DNA from: Gadus chalcogrammus
Lineage: Eukaryota; Chordata; Actinopteri; Gadiformes; Gadidae
Assembly (NCBI RefSeq): GCF_026213295.1
Contig: NC_079415.1
Span: forward strand, 33,881,030-33,945,029
Length of the DNA stretch: 64,000 bases
Reading direction: 5' to 3'
Below are positions 1 through 10,787 of the stretch, piece by piece. The position numbers and the translations under genes were made by a program. The first letter of the stretch is position 1; every line of letters begins with the position of its first letter. The notes under the pieces were generated by a model, which worked only from the letters and a program-made list of their open reading frames with translations, was not told the origin of the DNA and ran no database searches.

Positions 1-314
1 GTGCTCTTGTTGAAAGTAGTTCGAAACGGGTGGCTTTTAACTCACTTTATTTGTTTAAGTATTTCGGTATGGTAACTATGAAGCAAAAGGGAGGGAATTG
101 TATCCAACACTAGTAGAGATTAATACCGTGAGCTACTTCGAGCCCCGGGCTTAGGCCCGACTCTCTCTGCGGGGCGCCTATGATTCTCTGACCTCCGCTG
201 GCTCCGGTCGCTGAAAATGGACCAAGTAGGCGTGGCTTATGTGAAGTGGGCGTGGTCTAGCTCTTAGCTTCAGCTTCCGCGTCTGTCTTAAAGATGCTGC
301 CTTCTTGGTTCCTG
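1..314. other. left-edge intergenic DNA, no gene seen
   Basis: No coding frame, RNA gene or transposon end could be recognised. The stretch ends where the LINE fragment begins. Confidence 0.5.
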
Positions 315-1000
315 GCTGGGCATGCACATTCAGCAGGACCTGACCTGGACAATAAACACCAAGGCGCTTCTGAAGAAGGCCCAACAGAGATTGTATTTCC
401 TAAGGATCCTCAGGAAGAACAATCTTCAGGAGAAAATGCTGATGAGCTTTTATCGCTGCACCATTGAGACTGTCCTAAGCTACGGCATCTCGCTGTGGTT
501 TGCCAGTTGCACTGCAGCTGGGAGGAAAGCGCTCCAGAGGGTCATAAAAACGGCACAAAAAGTCATTGGATGTCCTCTTCTCTCTCTTGAGGATGTGTAC
601 AATAGACACTGCCTCAGGAGAGCTCATAGCATCCTGAGACTCATCCCACCCAGGCCATAACCTGTTTGAACTGTTGCCCTCTGGGAGGCGCTACAGGGCA
701 ATCAGGTCAAGAACAAATAGGCTTAAAAACAGTTTCTACCCCAGAGCTGTTATTTCTCTAAATAATGCAGAATTATAAATGACTGCATTATCATACCAAT
801 CTGACCTTTTAAATTGGCTGATATTTTAAAATGTATATATATATTTTTTTGAGTCCAACATTCTAAATTTATTTTCAAAAAATACTCATTTTCTCATTTA
901 GTTTTTGTTTTAAAAGCACTTATTTTGAGAGCCTCTACCCCAATTTCGTTGCACTTTGTGTAATGACAATAAAGAGATTCTGATTCTGATTCTGTGGCTG
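315..1000 (+). mobile_element. 5'-truncated L2-like LINE, 3' end
   Basis: The open frame at 322-660 resembles the extreme C-terminal part of a CR1/L2-clade non-LTR reverse transcriptase (DLTWTINTKALLKKAQQRLYF and following region). After a frameshift near 645 the similarity continues (GHNLFELLPSGRRYRAIRSR, then NSFYPRAV). The element ends with a tail of GATTCT repeats at about 977-995, just after AATAAA, as is usual for L2 3' ends. The reverse transcriptase core and endonuclease are missing, so this is a dead 3' fragment lying downstream of gene A. The family name is from recognition only. Confidence 0.75.
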
Positions 1001-1059
1001 GGGTATATATTACAGCTTGTGTGTTCGATCCTGCTTCCTAGTGGCTATGTGGGGGCAGC

Positions 1060-2369
1060 TTACGTGCTTAAAATACATAACACATGTGGTCCTCCAGGTG
1101 CCTTTTCTGACTGAAGAGCTTCGTGCATTTGTTCAGACCTGTCGGGCTTCTCTCCGGTGTGAGTCTTCATGTGGCTCTTCAGGCAGGCTTTATAAATGAA
1201 GCGCTCCGTGCATTGGTCACACTTGTAGGGCTTCTCGCGGGTGTGAGTCCTCATGTGTCTCTTCAGGCTGCCTCTCTGTCTGAAGAGCTTCGTACATTGG
1301 TCACACTTGTAGGGCTTCTCGCGGGTGTGAGTCCTCATGTGTCTCTTCAGGCTGCCTCTCTGTCTGAAGAGCTTCGTACATTGGTCACACTTGTAAGGCT
1401 TCTCCCCGGTGTGAGTCCTCATGTGGATCTCCAGCTTGTCTTTCCGAATGAAGAGCTTCGTACATTGGTCGCACTTGTAGGGCTTCTCCCCGGTGTGAGT
1501 CCACATGTGGGTCTTAAGGTGGCTTGTCGTTAAGAAGCGCATTGCGCATTGGTCGCACCTGTAGGGCTTCTCCCCAGTGTGAGTCCACATGTGGATCTTC
1601 AAGTGACAGTTCAGACTGAAGAGCTTCATGCATTGGTCGCACTTGTAGGGTTTCTCGCCGGTGTGAGTCCTCATGTGTCTCTTCAGGCTGCCTATCTCTC
1701 TGAAGCGCTTTGCGCATTGGTCACACTTGAAGGGCTTCTCCCCGGTGTGAGTCCTCATGTGGATCTTCAGCTGGTCTTTCCGAACGAAGAGCTTCGTACA
1801 TTGGTCACACTTGCTGGGCTTCTCCCCGGTGTGAGTCCTCATGTGTCTCTTCAGGTGTCCACTTTGACTGAAGCACTTTGCGCATTGGTCACACTTGTAG
1901 GGCTTCTCTACGGTGTGAGTCCTCATGTGGATCTCCAAGTGTACTTTCCCAATGAAGCTCTTCGTGCATTGGTCGCACCCGTACGGCTTCTCGCGGGGTT
2001 TTGTCCTCATGTGAACGACCATATTGTCATTATTGGAAAAAACCTTGCCACACAAGACACCGGGCCGGCCCTTGCGGCCGCCCCGATGCCCAGTCAGCTC
2101 CTCAAGGCGGACCAACCGCACGCTGCAGTTCAGGCTCTTGGCCACGCTGCAGTCCACGGACAGCGAGCTCAAGGCCTCCGGTTCTGACGTGGTAAAGAGG
2201 GTGTCATGGCCGTCCACCGCCAGTGGGCCCTCCCCTTTTCCGTAGACGCTCAGGATCCGCAGCTCCCCGTTGTGACTGGACGTGTGGGAGGAGCCAGGGG
2301 CGTCCACACCCACATTCTCCGAGGTGTCGCCGCGCTGCGTGCTACAGTCTCTGATGTCATTGCCGTTTT
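1060..2369 (-). CDS. Gene A finger exon: ten C2H2 fingers
   Basis: Terminal exon of a C2H2 zinc-finger gene, probably a nuclear sequence-specific DNA-binding protein. The acceptor is the AG at 2371-2370 after a pyrimidine tract; the phase-1 start reads E-NGNDIRDCSTQRG. A linker segment of about 120 residues (GVDAPGSS, GHDTLFTTSEPEAL, GRPGVLCGKV) precedes ten fingers of the CDQC-x12-H-x3-H type joined by TGEKP. Fingers 8 and 9 are identical (FRQRGSLKRH). An eleventh finger is destroyed by a one-base insertion near 1124-1135, after which the frame runs to a stop at 1060 in non-finger sequence. There is no KRAB or SCAN domain. The open frame's first Met is at 2313, but splicing from the KVEED exon at 2889-2955 is more likely. 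Whether the gene is expressed is unknown. Confidence 0.85.
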
Positions 2370-2888
2370 CTTCAGAGAGGAAAACAAAGACAGAGAGAGT
2401 AATGGTTTGAATTCATGATTTGCACAAAGGGATACAGCATGTACTTTTACACACTGATGTATTGGAAGAAGTATATTTTTTTGACACTTTCTTTCTAACG
2501 TCTTTTTGTTTATTATGCATTTCCCTTGTTCCCCTTGGGGGGGTCAAGGGTCAAAGGCTCCAGCTGAGAAGGCACCGCTACGTCTCCACCTTTTAAGGAT
2601 GTGGGGAGGTCATCAAGACACAACCCAGGTCATCTGTTGTTTCCGATCACCTGCTTTACCAATACTGTAGTTATACTGGGAATCAGAGCGGATTCAGCAT
2701 TCCTGACACCTGCCATGAAGAAGATGTAAATCATTCTACTATAAACTGTATAGTAGTCCTTGTGTTTTAGGAGGGCTTTGGTCATGATTCTTTTCAAAAG
2801 AGGACCAGGCTTTTTAGCGTAGGTAGAATCAAGTACATTCTCAGTTGGTAGGTCGTTTGCTTGCATGGATGCAATGTGTATTACTAAC

Positions 2889-2955
2889 CTACAGCGGGCA
2901 TGCCTCCACCAATATCCTCTTCAACCTTGATTGAAATGGTGTCTGGGGTCTGCTG
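2889..2955 (-). CDS. Gene A KVEED exon, copy nearest the fingers
   Basis: 67-nt exon reading QQTPDTISIKVEEDIGG and then GMPAV. The acceptor AAAG precedes CAGCAG and the donor is GTAG|GTTAGT. It enters in phase 0 and leaves in phase 1, matching the spacer exon at 3439-3722 and the finger exon at 2369. Short acidic motifs of this kind precede the fingers in many fish C2H2 genes; their function is not known to me. Confidence 0.7.
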
Positions 2956-3438
2956 CTTTCCAAAAAGAGGGAAACACACACAAGACAAAATTCTTTAATT
3001 TGCACAGAATAGTTGTTAATCCCCACCTACGATAGACTGGGTGCCCCCAGCCTGTTCTGACGGCGATTTGAATTCGCCCTGTAGAAGGGTCTGGAGAAGA
3101 GCAATTCATTTCTTTCTGCTTCCGATACGTTTTTGGAGGAGCCAATCACCAAGTTGGGTAGTTCTCTCCCTGGCGCCCTATTGGCTGGTTTAACACAATG
3201 ACGACAGGGAAGCGACGGCAAGCAGCCATTTGCGTACAGAGTCAGTTGAACAAGTTGATCAAGCCTCTTGTGCTGAAGACAATGACAGCAGCTTCCCCAG
3301 ACCAACGAGTGTGGCAATAGGCAGGCTACACTTACGGAACATTGAATCATAAAGGAGTGTGCTTTATAAGGGTGTGTACTGGAGTTGTAACAGAGGAAGC
3401 CTCTCATTTGGATGCTGAATAAGAAGATGATTTCCAAC

Positions 3439-3722
3439 CTGCACACTCAGCTCCTCGTGGCAGACCAGCCGCTCGCCGCGCTCCAGGCTCTTGGCCGCGC
3501 TGTGGTCCGCAGACAGCGAGTTCAGGGCCTCCACTTCTGACGCGGTGAAGAGGGTGTCATGGCCGTCAACCGCCAGTGGGCCCTCCCCTTTACCGTAGAC
3601 GCTCAGGATCTTCAGCTCCCCGCCGTGACTGGACATGTGGGAGGAGCCAGGAACGTCCACACCCAGACTCTCCGAGGTGGCGCCGCGCTGCGTGCTACGG
3701 TCTCCAAAGGCATCGCAGTCTT
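3439..3722 (-). CDS. Gene A spacer exon
   Basis: 284-nt exon, acceptor CTGCAG|AAGACTGCGATG, donor GTGCAG|GTTGG, phase 1 to 0. It encodes EDCDAFGDRSTQRGATSESL, a GELKILSVYGKGEGPLAVDG block, FTASEVEALNSLSADHS and SLERGERLVCHEELSVQ. The first two thirds are homologous to the start of the finger exons, so it is a duplicated finger-exon head that has lost its fingers. The frame is intact. Confidence 0.7.
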
Positions 3723-3857
3723 CTGCAGAGGGAGAAAAAAAATGACAAAGTAATAGTTTTCATACACTGTTTGCACAAAAGAAGAAAGTGTATTTGTACA
3801 TTTGAAACTCTTTAAATGTATGATTATGTAACATTGAGAGAGGGTTTAAAATGTGTA

Positions 3858-3990
3858 CTGCAGACAAAGATTCAGAGTTTTGGAGAGGGATGTCTCCTCC
3901 AGCACCCTCCTCCCTAGACTCTAAGCTCAAGCGGGGGCCAGGTGGAGGACACTGAACGAACACCAGCGCAAAATGATCTGAGCACAACAT
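3858..3990 (-). repeat. conserved intronic block with open frame (FESREEGAGGD)
   Basis: About 130 bp found just upstream of most spacer exons (also near 13730, 17150, 18190, 19250, 34190, 42730, 43870, 49390, 51080 and 60360). It carries a frame reading LSFESREEGAGGDVPLQN and ends in a good acceptor-like TTTGTCTGCAG. No clear phase-compatible exon could be built, so it is listed as part of the duplicated intron. Confidence 0.4.
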
Positions 3991-4323
3991 GACATGAGAG
4001 ACAAGGGCAATTATTCTATTTTGACAATAACAAGCGACAACGTGTCCTTCCCTGTAAGCTGATCAGCTAACATTTATACATTTTGAATTCATTGATGTTT
4101 GAGAATGATAAACCAGCTTATGGGGAATCTGTCTTGAAACCCTTCTGGGCTCTTGACTGATTCCATCTTTGAAATGCTACTCCCAAATTTGACTCGTGTT
4201 TAACAGGGCGCTGGTCATGATGCTTTTCCAAAGAGGACCAGGCTTTTTAGCGTAGGTAGAATCGAGTACATTCTCAGTTGATCCAGGTTGTTTTCTTGCA
4301 TAGATGCAATGTGTATTACTAAC

Positions 4324-4390
4324 CTACAGCGGGCATGCCTCCACCAATATCTTCTTCAACCTTGATTGAAATGGTGTCCGGGGTCTGCTG
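4324..4390 (-). CDS. Gene A second KVEED exon (upstream copy)
   Basis: 67 nt, intact frame, donor GTAG|GTTAGT. Because it is phase 0 to 1 it can splice to the spacer exon at 3722. It shows that the pair KVEED plus spacer was duplicated as a unit inside the gene. Confidence 0.6.
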
Positions 4391-4475
4391 CTTTCCACAT
4401 AAAGAAGGAAACACACACAAGACATATTCTTTCATTTGCACAGAATAGTTGTCAATCCCCACTAAGGACACATTA

Positions 4476-4640
4476 TGCATTTTTACACTGCCAAGCCGGT
4501 TCGTTCGCGGCTTTGCACGCCCTGCAAATTCATTGTCTTGCCTGTGTACAACAGAGGGGGTAAAATCCCCCTTCATCACGGAGCCAGCTTTCTTGGTTCA
4601 CTGGAGAAGGCGGGGCTATGCACGGAGAGTACACGTCTCA
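4476..4640. repeat. dispersed repeat shared with 30178-30345
   Basis: Begins near TTTTTACACTGCCAAGC and ends near GGCGGGGCTATGCACGGAG. Parts recur at 17785-17850, 18807-18870 and 30178-30345, inside the hAT at 25480-25548, and in reverse near 14570-14660. No ends could be fixed, so the class is unknown. Confidence 0.4.
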
Positions 4641-4702
4641 TCAATAAATTGCATACTCCGAATGTTTTTTTTAAAATTCAAGACACTCATGCAAGAATGA
4701 GT

Positions 4703-4948
4703 TTACATCTCAGTGTAGGATAAAACAACAAGTGCAAAAACGACAACATGCTTTATTTTGCTGACCAAGCATCGTAAGGAAAGTTCTTCTGGTACTTTCC
4801 CGTAGAACGTACCATCTTTCCCCGTCTTCATTAAATGCGACTGCATCACCTTCTCTCCCATGATGGTCAGCAGCTTGCGGATATCAGTATCCCTCCAGTT
4901 AGAACAACTCATGGTGATATCGCTGCGTTGTCTCTGTTGTAGAGACAA
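4703..4948 (-). pseudogene. Myb/SANT-like fragment, probably transposon-derived
   Basis: A 81-codon frame contains SNWRDTDIRKLLTIMGEKV, which resembles the first helix region of the trihelix/Myb-SANT proteins often carried by fish DNA transposons. A degraded relative may lie near 30370-30500. The hAT at 4968 sits immediately on its 5' side. The assignment rests on motif appearance only. Confidence 0.35.
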
Positions 4949-4967
4949 TGCAGCAACACCTCTCTAC

Positions 4968-6183
4968 TAGGGCTGGGCGATATATCGATATTTAAAATAT
5001 ATCGATATTTTTTCAAATGCGATATGAAACGAGACCATATCGTCAATATCGATATAATTTAATTTGCGTTGAAATTACAGCACATTTGTTCCAAATAACA
5101 CCAGTTTCGAACCTCGCCTGCCGCCTGCTATTTCGTAACTCTGCTTATGTCTCTCCCGCTCTGCCTCCGGCTCACACACACAGTCTCTGCCTGCCCCCCC
5201 CCCCCCCCCCCCCCCCCCCCTCCACTGACTCACGTCACTTTTTGAAACATGAGCCGTGTTCGAAATCGTTCACTATTCATTGGGTATTTTAAGTGCACTA
5301 TATTGTGCATGAAATTAACCACTGAGAATTCGAACACCACTACAAAATGGCGAGCACCCTATATAGTGCACTATATCCGTGATAGGGAACGATTTCGAAC
5401 ACAGCTATGGAGTCCGCCTGCACAAGCAGCTCCGAGGAGCTTGATTGCAAGCGAAAGACCAACGGCTCCATAGTATGGATGGTTTGGATATATCTTGTCT
5501 GACGAATTACAAAATCACGTAATTTGTGGAGAGTGCTTAAAAACTGTCGCAACCAAAGGTTGCAATTCTGTCCATAATATTCCGGAGGTGCACACAGCTT
5601 TTGGCCGTGATATTATATATTATAATGTTCTCAAATACAAGGCGGAGGTGGTCTGTCACAAAGCATCTAAGCTCCTCCCCTTACTCTGCCTGGCCCGCCC
5701 AGAGACGTTGGCCCGCCAATGAGACACGACCGTGCGAGCGCCACATGTGTGTGTGTGAACACACACACTGTAACGCAAGGGTTTCTAGCGCATGGTACCG
5801 TGGCTGCACGGCAGAATTTCGGGAACGTCTTTGAATACTGTGTTAGTTGCCCACTAATACCTATATTAAAGAATACATACAATCATGTCATGTCCGCCCC
5901 CCCCACGCAGTCGTTACGGTTCATAATATTTCGGAGGCGCACAAAGCTTTTGGCCGTGATGTTATATATTATAATGTTCTCAAATACGAGGCGGAGGCAG
6001 TGTCTAGTCCACGGTTTATTCAACCATCAAACTGTATTCAATTCCGAACGGTAGAAATAGTAATATCAAATCTGCGCTCGGAGCCCCCCCCCCCCCCCCC
6101 TCGACAAATAGATATTTATCTTATATCGATATTCTGCTTGAAGATATCGAGATATGACTTTTGGTCCATATCGCCCAGCCCTA
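4968..6183. mobile_element. hAT-type element, internally deleted
   Basis: A 1,216-bp element with terminal inverted repeats TAGGGCTGGGCGATAT, flanked by an 8-bp direct repeat CTCTCTAC (4960-4967 and 6184-6191). An 8-bp duplication is the hAT signature. Inside, the frame at 5495-5600 keeps a BED-finger-like start (NHVICGECLKTVATKG), and a roughly 110-bp segment ending in CAAATAC with GGCGGAGG is present twice (about 5560-5655 and 5910-5995). There is no transposase core, so it is non-autonomous. It lies in the 5' part of gene A. Confidence 0.8.
5194..5220. repeat. poly-C tract
   Basis: 27 consecutive C residues inside the hAT element. A second C run is at 6084-6100. Length is likely to be unreliable in assemblies. 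Confidence 0.9.
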
Positions 6184-6191
6184 CTCTCTAC

Positions 6192-6590
6192 TACGGGTGT
6201 AGCAGTACACGTATTTGTACCGAACCGTCACGGTACAGGCACCTCGTGTGGTTACAGAGGTGTACCGCGGTTTGTAAATGCGGCGTACATAGCGTTAATA
6301 TGGTCGGAGTTCCACCCGGACCGTTTAGCCAAAGTATACAACTCCGACTCCGTAACTACGGAGACCCCTCAGTAGTTCTCCGTCGGGATGTCGGATACGC
6401 AATGCAATACACCGCCCGATCTATCTTATATGTTGACTACAGTACAGACCATGTAAGCAGTAACTTCGGACCTTTCTTGGAAGGAATTTTTAGTTACTGG
6501 ACCTTGTTAAATTTTATAGGCGCGTTGTCTTTTTTTACAGTTTAATAAAATGTTTACAACCCGCCAGCTCTCGTTGTGAAGTCACCATGC
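6192..6590. mobile_element. degraded repeat starting TACGGGTGTAGCAG
   Basis: The start (GTACACGTATTTGTACCG) resembles one end of a common fish hAT family. No matching second end was found, so limits and class are uncertain. It directly follows the hAT target duplication. Confidence 0.35.
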
Positions 6591-7500
6591 CATTCGTTCC
6601 AATGGGAATAGTGACGGTATATAATTTCAACATAAAGTGTACATATTTGTAATTTCAAAGTCGTACCAGCCTTTATACCACAGATACTATAGGGTCTATA
6701 GCATATAACCGCGTTTTCTGATTACAGTTTAATGCATTTTTCACAATTTACCAGCTCTCATTTTGAAGGCAGTGTTAATTTTGCCATCCATTGTAGATTT
6801 AGTCTTGGGCTGCACAGGGTTCTGTTTATGAGAGCCTAAAACACCCGGGACCCCCACCATCATTGCTAAATCAAGTCTAGTATCTTGCTGATATGTTAAA
6901 CATTCAATAATCAACTACACTCCCAATCCCGCTGTGTTTGGTTAATGTTATAATGTCGACGATTGAGAATGAGAACGAGGGAGGAGCTGAGTTTGAGAAC
7001 CGTGCATTCCTTGATTCGATTCACCGCTACCGGAAACTCGACTGAACGAACGAACGATTCCCGATCGACTCGTCTTGGCGAACTGACCGAAGCGAACTGA
7101 ATCACGGAAACGAATCAATACTAAATCCCCCACTACCCGTGAACAGGCAACACAAAGCCTCCGAGTGGTTTGCAAAGTCACTGCCGATGTTCTCGACTTC
7201 GGCTCCTTATATATCCAATCCTTACCCAACATTATTGATTTACATAACATGATTTTTTCCAGGTCAGAGCGTACATTGATCACAATGCATACAGAACACA
7301 CGAGCAGCGTTGGTCTGTAGTGTGTGCTTGTCAGCACATTTTTCAAAGTGCAGCCGAAGTTTGAAGTCTGTTCATCTTGACCCCTTGGACCCTACACCTG
7401 GCACAGTAGCTACACAAGATAGGAACAGAGGGACCCGACTCCGCTGCGCCGTTTAAAACCTAATTTCCACTGTTAATGTATTTATATGATATAGGCCTGA
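6591..7500. other. intergenic DNA, degraded repeats only
   Basis: No supported gene. A GAACGAACGA-rich patch at about 7000-7110 resembles one at 53230-53340. Short frames here show no domain. Confidence 0.4.
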
Positions 7501-7870
7501 TAATAATAGTTTGTTAATTTATTCCATATGAGCAGACGGAATAAAAGATTCGGGACATTCTCTTGGTATCCAAGCAGTAGAGATCAGTGCCTGTACCCCC
7601 TTTGCTGAACTTTGCCCATTCTCGTGTGATCCCCCTGGTTTGCAGAGGTGCCCACTCAGACAGAACGGTTATCCAAATAACAAAGAAGTGTACAACACTC
7701 GCATTACAGTGTGTGTATTCAAACACATACCCGATACCATCTACCTTTGCATCAGACAGTGAAACAGTAGCTGGGCTGTTAGCTGTAGAGCTAATGCTAC
7801 AACAACATTATAAGGGTAACAAAGTAATATACAGTAAAGCAACACAATGATTTAGCGGTAGTTCACTTAC

Positions 7871-8026
7871 TTGTCCGAGGTTTGTAGCTGAGCCGAGGAG
7901 AGTTGGTACTGAACCGGACTCCATTTCCAGACGTTCCGCAAGTCCAGCTTTGTATTGGACCAAGTGGAGGAAGCAGTCGTCGGTGAAACTTACTATATGT
8001 GCTGAGCTCACGCGGTCGTAGCTCAT
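7871..8026 (-). pseudogene. Gene A THAP exon, 5' half deleted
   Basis: The 3' half of the THAP-like exon survives: FTDDCFLHLVQYKAGLAERL, then SGSVPTL and a donor CAA|GTAAGT. The part with the first two zinc-binding Cys residues and the conserved Trp is gone; the sequence jumps to promoter-side DNA (GAGCTCACGCGGTCG). A Met at 8026 opens a frame, but the product could not fold as a THAP domain. Confidence 0.6.
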
Positions 8027-8100
8027 TTTCTCATGGGCGGTCGGGACAAATTCTCTGGACGGGCAAAGTAGAGAAAGGGGAGGTAACCTCTCCCCGTATT
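8025..8100 (-). promoter_or_regulatory. probable 5' flank shared by THAP exons
   Basis: The block CTCATTTTCTCATGGGCGG followed by GGACAAATTCTCTGGACGGG and GGGGAGGTAACC lies just upstream of the THAP start. It recurs at 20875-20950 and, cut short, at 61984-62001; related DNA is at 31455-31520 and 56600-56670. Its repeated position suggests a promoter region, but no TATA box or defined site was recognised. Confidence 0.35.
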
Positions 8101-8392
8101 TTTCTTTTCTTTTTTATTGAACATGTTTATAGATAATACAAACAAAAGAATGAGCGATAAAATGCAAGAAATAAAATAACAAATGTAATGAGGATCAATG
8201 AGATCCTCAGGATCCTTAGCAACAAATATAGGGTTAGGTAATACAGTTCAAATAATGCATTTCTCTTTCATTATTTCCTTTTTGAAGAGTTTTGTTTCCT
8301 TTTTGAAGAGATTTGATGTAGTGTTAAATGTTAACCCTTTGCATTGGTTCTTATTGGTGGTTGGTTGAAGGAACCACTAGGGGGGGCGCGCG

Positions 8393-8494
<102 letters not shown>

Positions 8495-8499
8495 GGCGG

Positions 8500-9161
8500 T
8501 CTTGACATAGAGGCATAGGCCATCTCACTAATGGTCACTTAAATGTATTTAAGCTCACCATGTCCAGTATTCAGAATTCAAAGCATTCACACATTTGCCA
8601 AGCGGAGCCGACAGTCCTGTGCTAGACTAGTATGCAAATTAGCCATGTGCGGCAAACAGAAGATAGACGCAATGTATAGAACTGATTGTTGTGGATATGT
8701 AGGCTGGTTAGTTGTGGTTGTTTGTGGTCTTAGTGAAACAGCCTTGCCTTGGAGTTGGAGAAGTTGGAGTGATTGTGTGAATCTGCGAGAGAGAGCGGAC
8801 CTGCCGTGGTGATGTTGGGCTTGTTGTGGGCTTATATGTGATCAATGATGTATCTGTCTGATCGTATTAGCTGTAGATGGATGGTTAAATAATGTCAAAA
8901 GATCGGTCATACTGCAGGCTCATACTACGGGCACACTGATTGTGTGCCCGTCTCCGATATGCTATACCTGGCATTTATTCAGTTCATGTTCTTCTGAGTG
9001 CGCAATAATGTTGCCAATTATTGTCGTGTTTGCATTGTAATGCACAACTTTGCCTCTCCCTGTGTTATAAAATAACGTGCATCCCAACAACTTTAGCCAA
9101 TGCAGGCTCCTATTGCTTTACCAGTGTGTTTAAAGTTTGTGTGCGTGTGTGTGTTTAAAGT

Positions 9162-9204
<43 letters not shown>

Positions 9205-9290
9205 TCCAAATTTGACTCAGATTATCTTGTTCGCCACCTACAGAGCTGCTATGTACGATGAGGGAACCGGAGCCTCGGATGCGGGACTTA
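8500..9290. other. intergenic DNA with (TG)n tract
   Basis: No gene recognised. A (TG)n tract occupies about 9165-9203. Confidence 0.5.
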
Positions 9291-9299
9291 TTGTTTTTC

Positions 9300-10780
9300 A
9301 TATTTTATTAACACCACATGATTGGACCATTCAGGTAATCAATCAAATAGGCTACCTCCCTCAGTAGCAATCGCGCAACACAACTGCATGCAGAGAAAAG
9401 AGATAGATAACTAGCAGAGTTGCAAATTACAACTCTGCTAGAGTTGAAGCAGAGAGTTGTAACTTCTCTGGTGGGTGGAAAGGAGCTTTTCCACCCATTT
9501 CAGTTGAGGAATTGGACTCCCAAAGAACTTAAAACGGGCAAGTAAGTTACATATTAATTTAGTCTTTTGGCCCATAGCCTATAAACAAAGTGAAGCAACA
9601 ATCCCATATTTCTAACTGCATTTGAAGTAGACATTGAGACTCACAAAAAAATGGAGGCTATAGGACAGTGATCATGATATGCCTCAATATCAGAATAACA
9701 ACCTTTGGTCAAATAGCAATGGCTAGTGGAAAATACATAAAATGGCCATAAAGTATAGGTCTGTATTTGCAGTGTAAGCTTGTCCAGGCCCTGCAAGTCA
9801 GGGTGTAGGCTATGATTTTTAAGCTAGTGGGCATCTCAGAAATGCACCAGAATACAGAAAATAAAATGTACCAAATTCAAAATTGTCTACCCCCGTTGAT
9901 TACTGCACTTATCCCACAAATTTGATCACCAGCCGCCACGGCAAACAAGGAGTGAAGGGTGACCAATGCTAGGAACCTTCCGACTCTGTCCCCTGAGAAT
10001 AATGCTGCACTCTAGGAGGACCGGCATGAACTGACTCAAGCATCACTGAGATCTAGACATTTAACCAGGGACCTTTTTAAGTGGATCCTCTTCAACCACG
10101 ATTGCCTATTGTGGTACAAGATATGAAATGGAAAATAATGGCAGTAGAAAGTAGACAGCAATAATAGACAGCAATTAGAAAGTCAAAACAAGAGGTAGTT
10201 GGCATTAAGGACATGACAAAAGGTGAGTGAAATTAACACAATCATGTATAACGTGTGGTTTAATTGCAGTCTATTTCACAGGTGAACTTTGCAGGCTTTT
10301 TCTAATAAAGGTAGAGGTAATGACATACTTGTGGAAATATCGAACGTAACTTCAATATACAATTGTTTACAAATGATATAACCCTGTTTATATAATTAAT
10401 CAATTTAAAGTAATTTATATACATTCTCCTTGGACCTAGAGATACCTCCCGTCCCCTCTGATTAAAAGGCATTAAGATAGTTTGCATTTGCAACTTACTG
10501 AACGAATGCTTGGTAAATTTGCTGCCTGTTTCTTCCCATGATTAAGCTCTAAAAATAAATCAAATGTATTGCAGTCAGAAGTGTCCTAGAACTAAGTCAT
10601 TCTTCATCACACAGACATCATTTCTCAAAAATAAAAACATGGCGAATCAAAGTTGGAAAGCATTTAATCATGATGAAAAAAAAGCAGCACCTGGATACAG
10701 GTGTGAAACTTCCCTTTAAAGGGGTAGTTCCGAATTTTGGACAAAGGGCCTGATTCTCATAATGTTAGAAATAGAACTAG
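9300..10780. repeat. 3' flank of gene B, paralogous to 23650-25080
   Basis: Segments such as CAAATAGGCTACCTCCCTCA (9344 and 23708) and CTTGTCCAGGCCCTGCAAGTCAGG appear in the same order in both places. Shorter parts recur at 39280-39800 and 53880-54150. This is the downstream flank duplicated together with the finger exons. No gene was seen in it. Confidence 0.7.
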
Positions 10781-10787
10781 CCTCGCA

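Noticed and set aside
1100..2000. regular 84-bp direct repeats suggestive of a CRISPR or satellite array
   Set aside because: Each unit translates as one C2H2 finger with its linker, and the organism is a eukaryote.
7514..7726. repeated small frame (HCNASVVHFFVIWITVL)
   Set aside because: Recurs in intron 1 positions and also in other repeats, with frames opened and closed at random; no splice sites of compatible phase were found.
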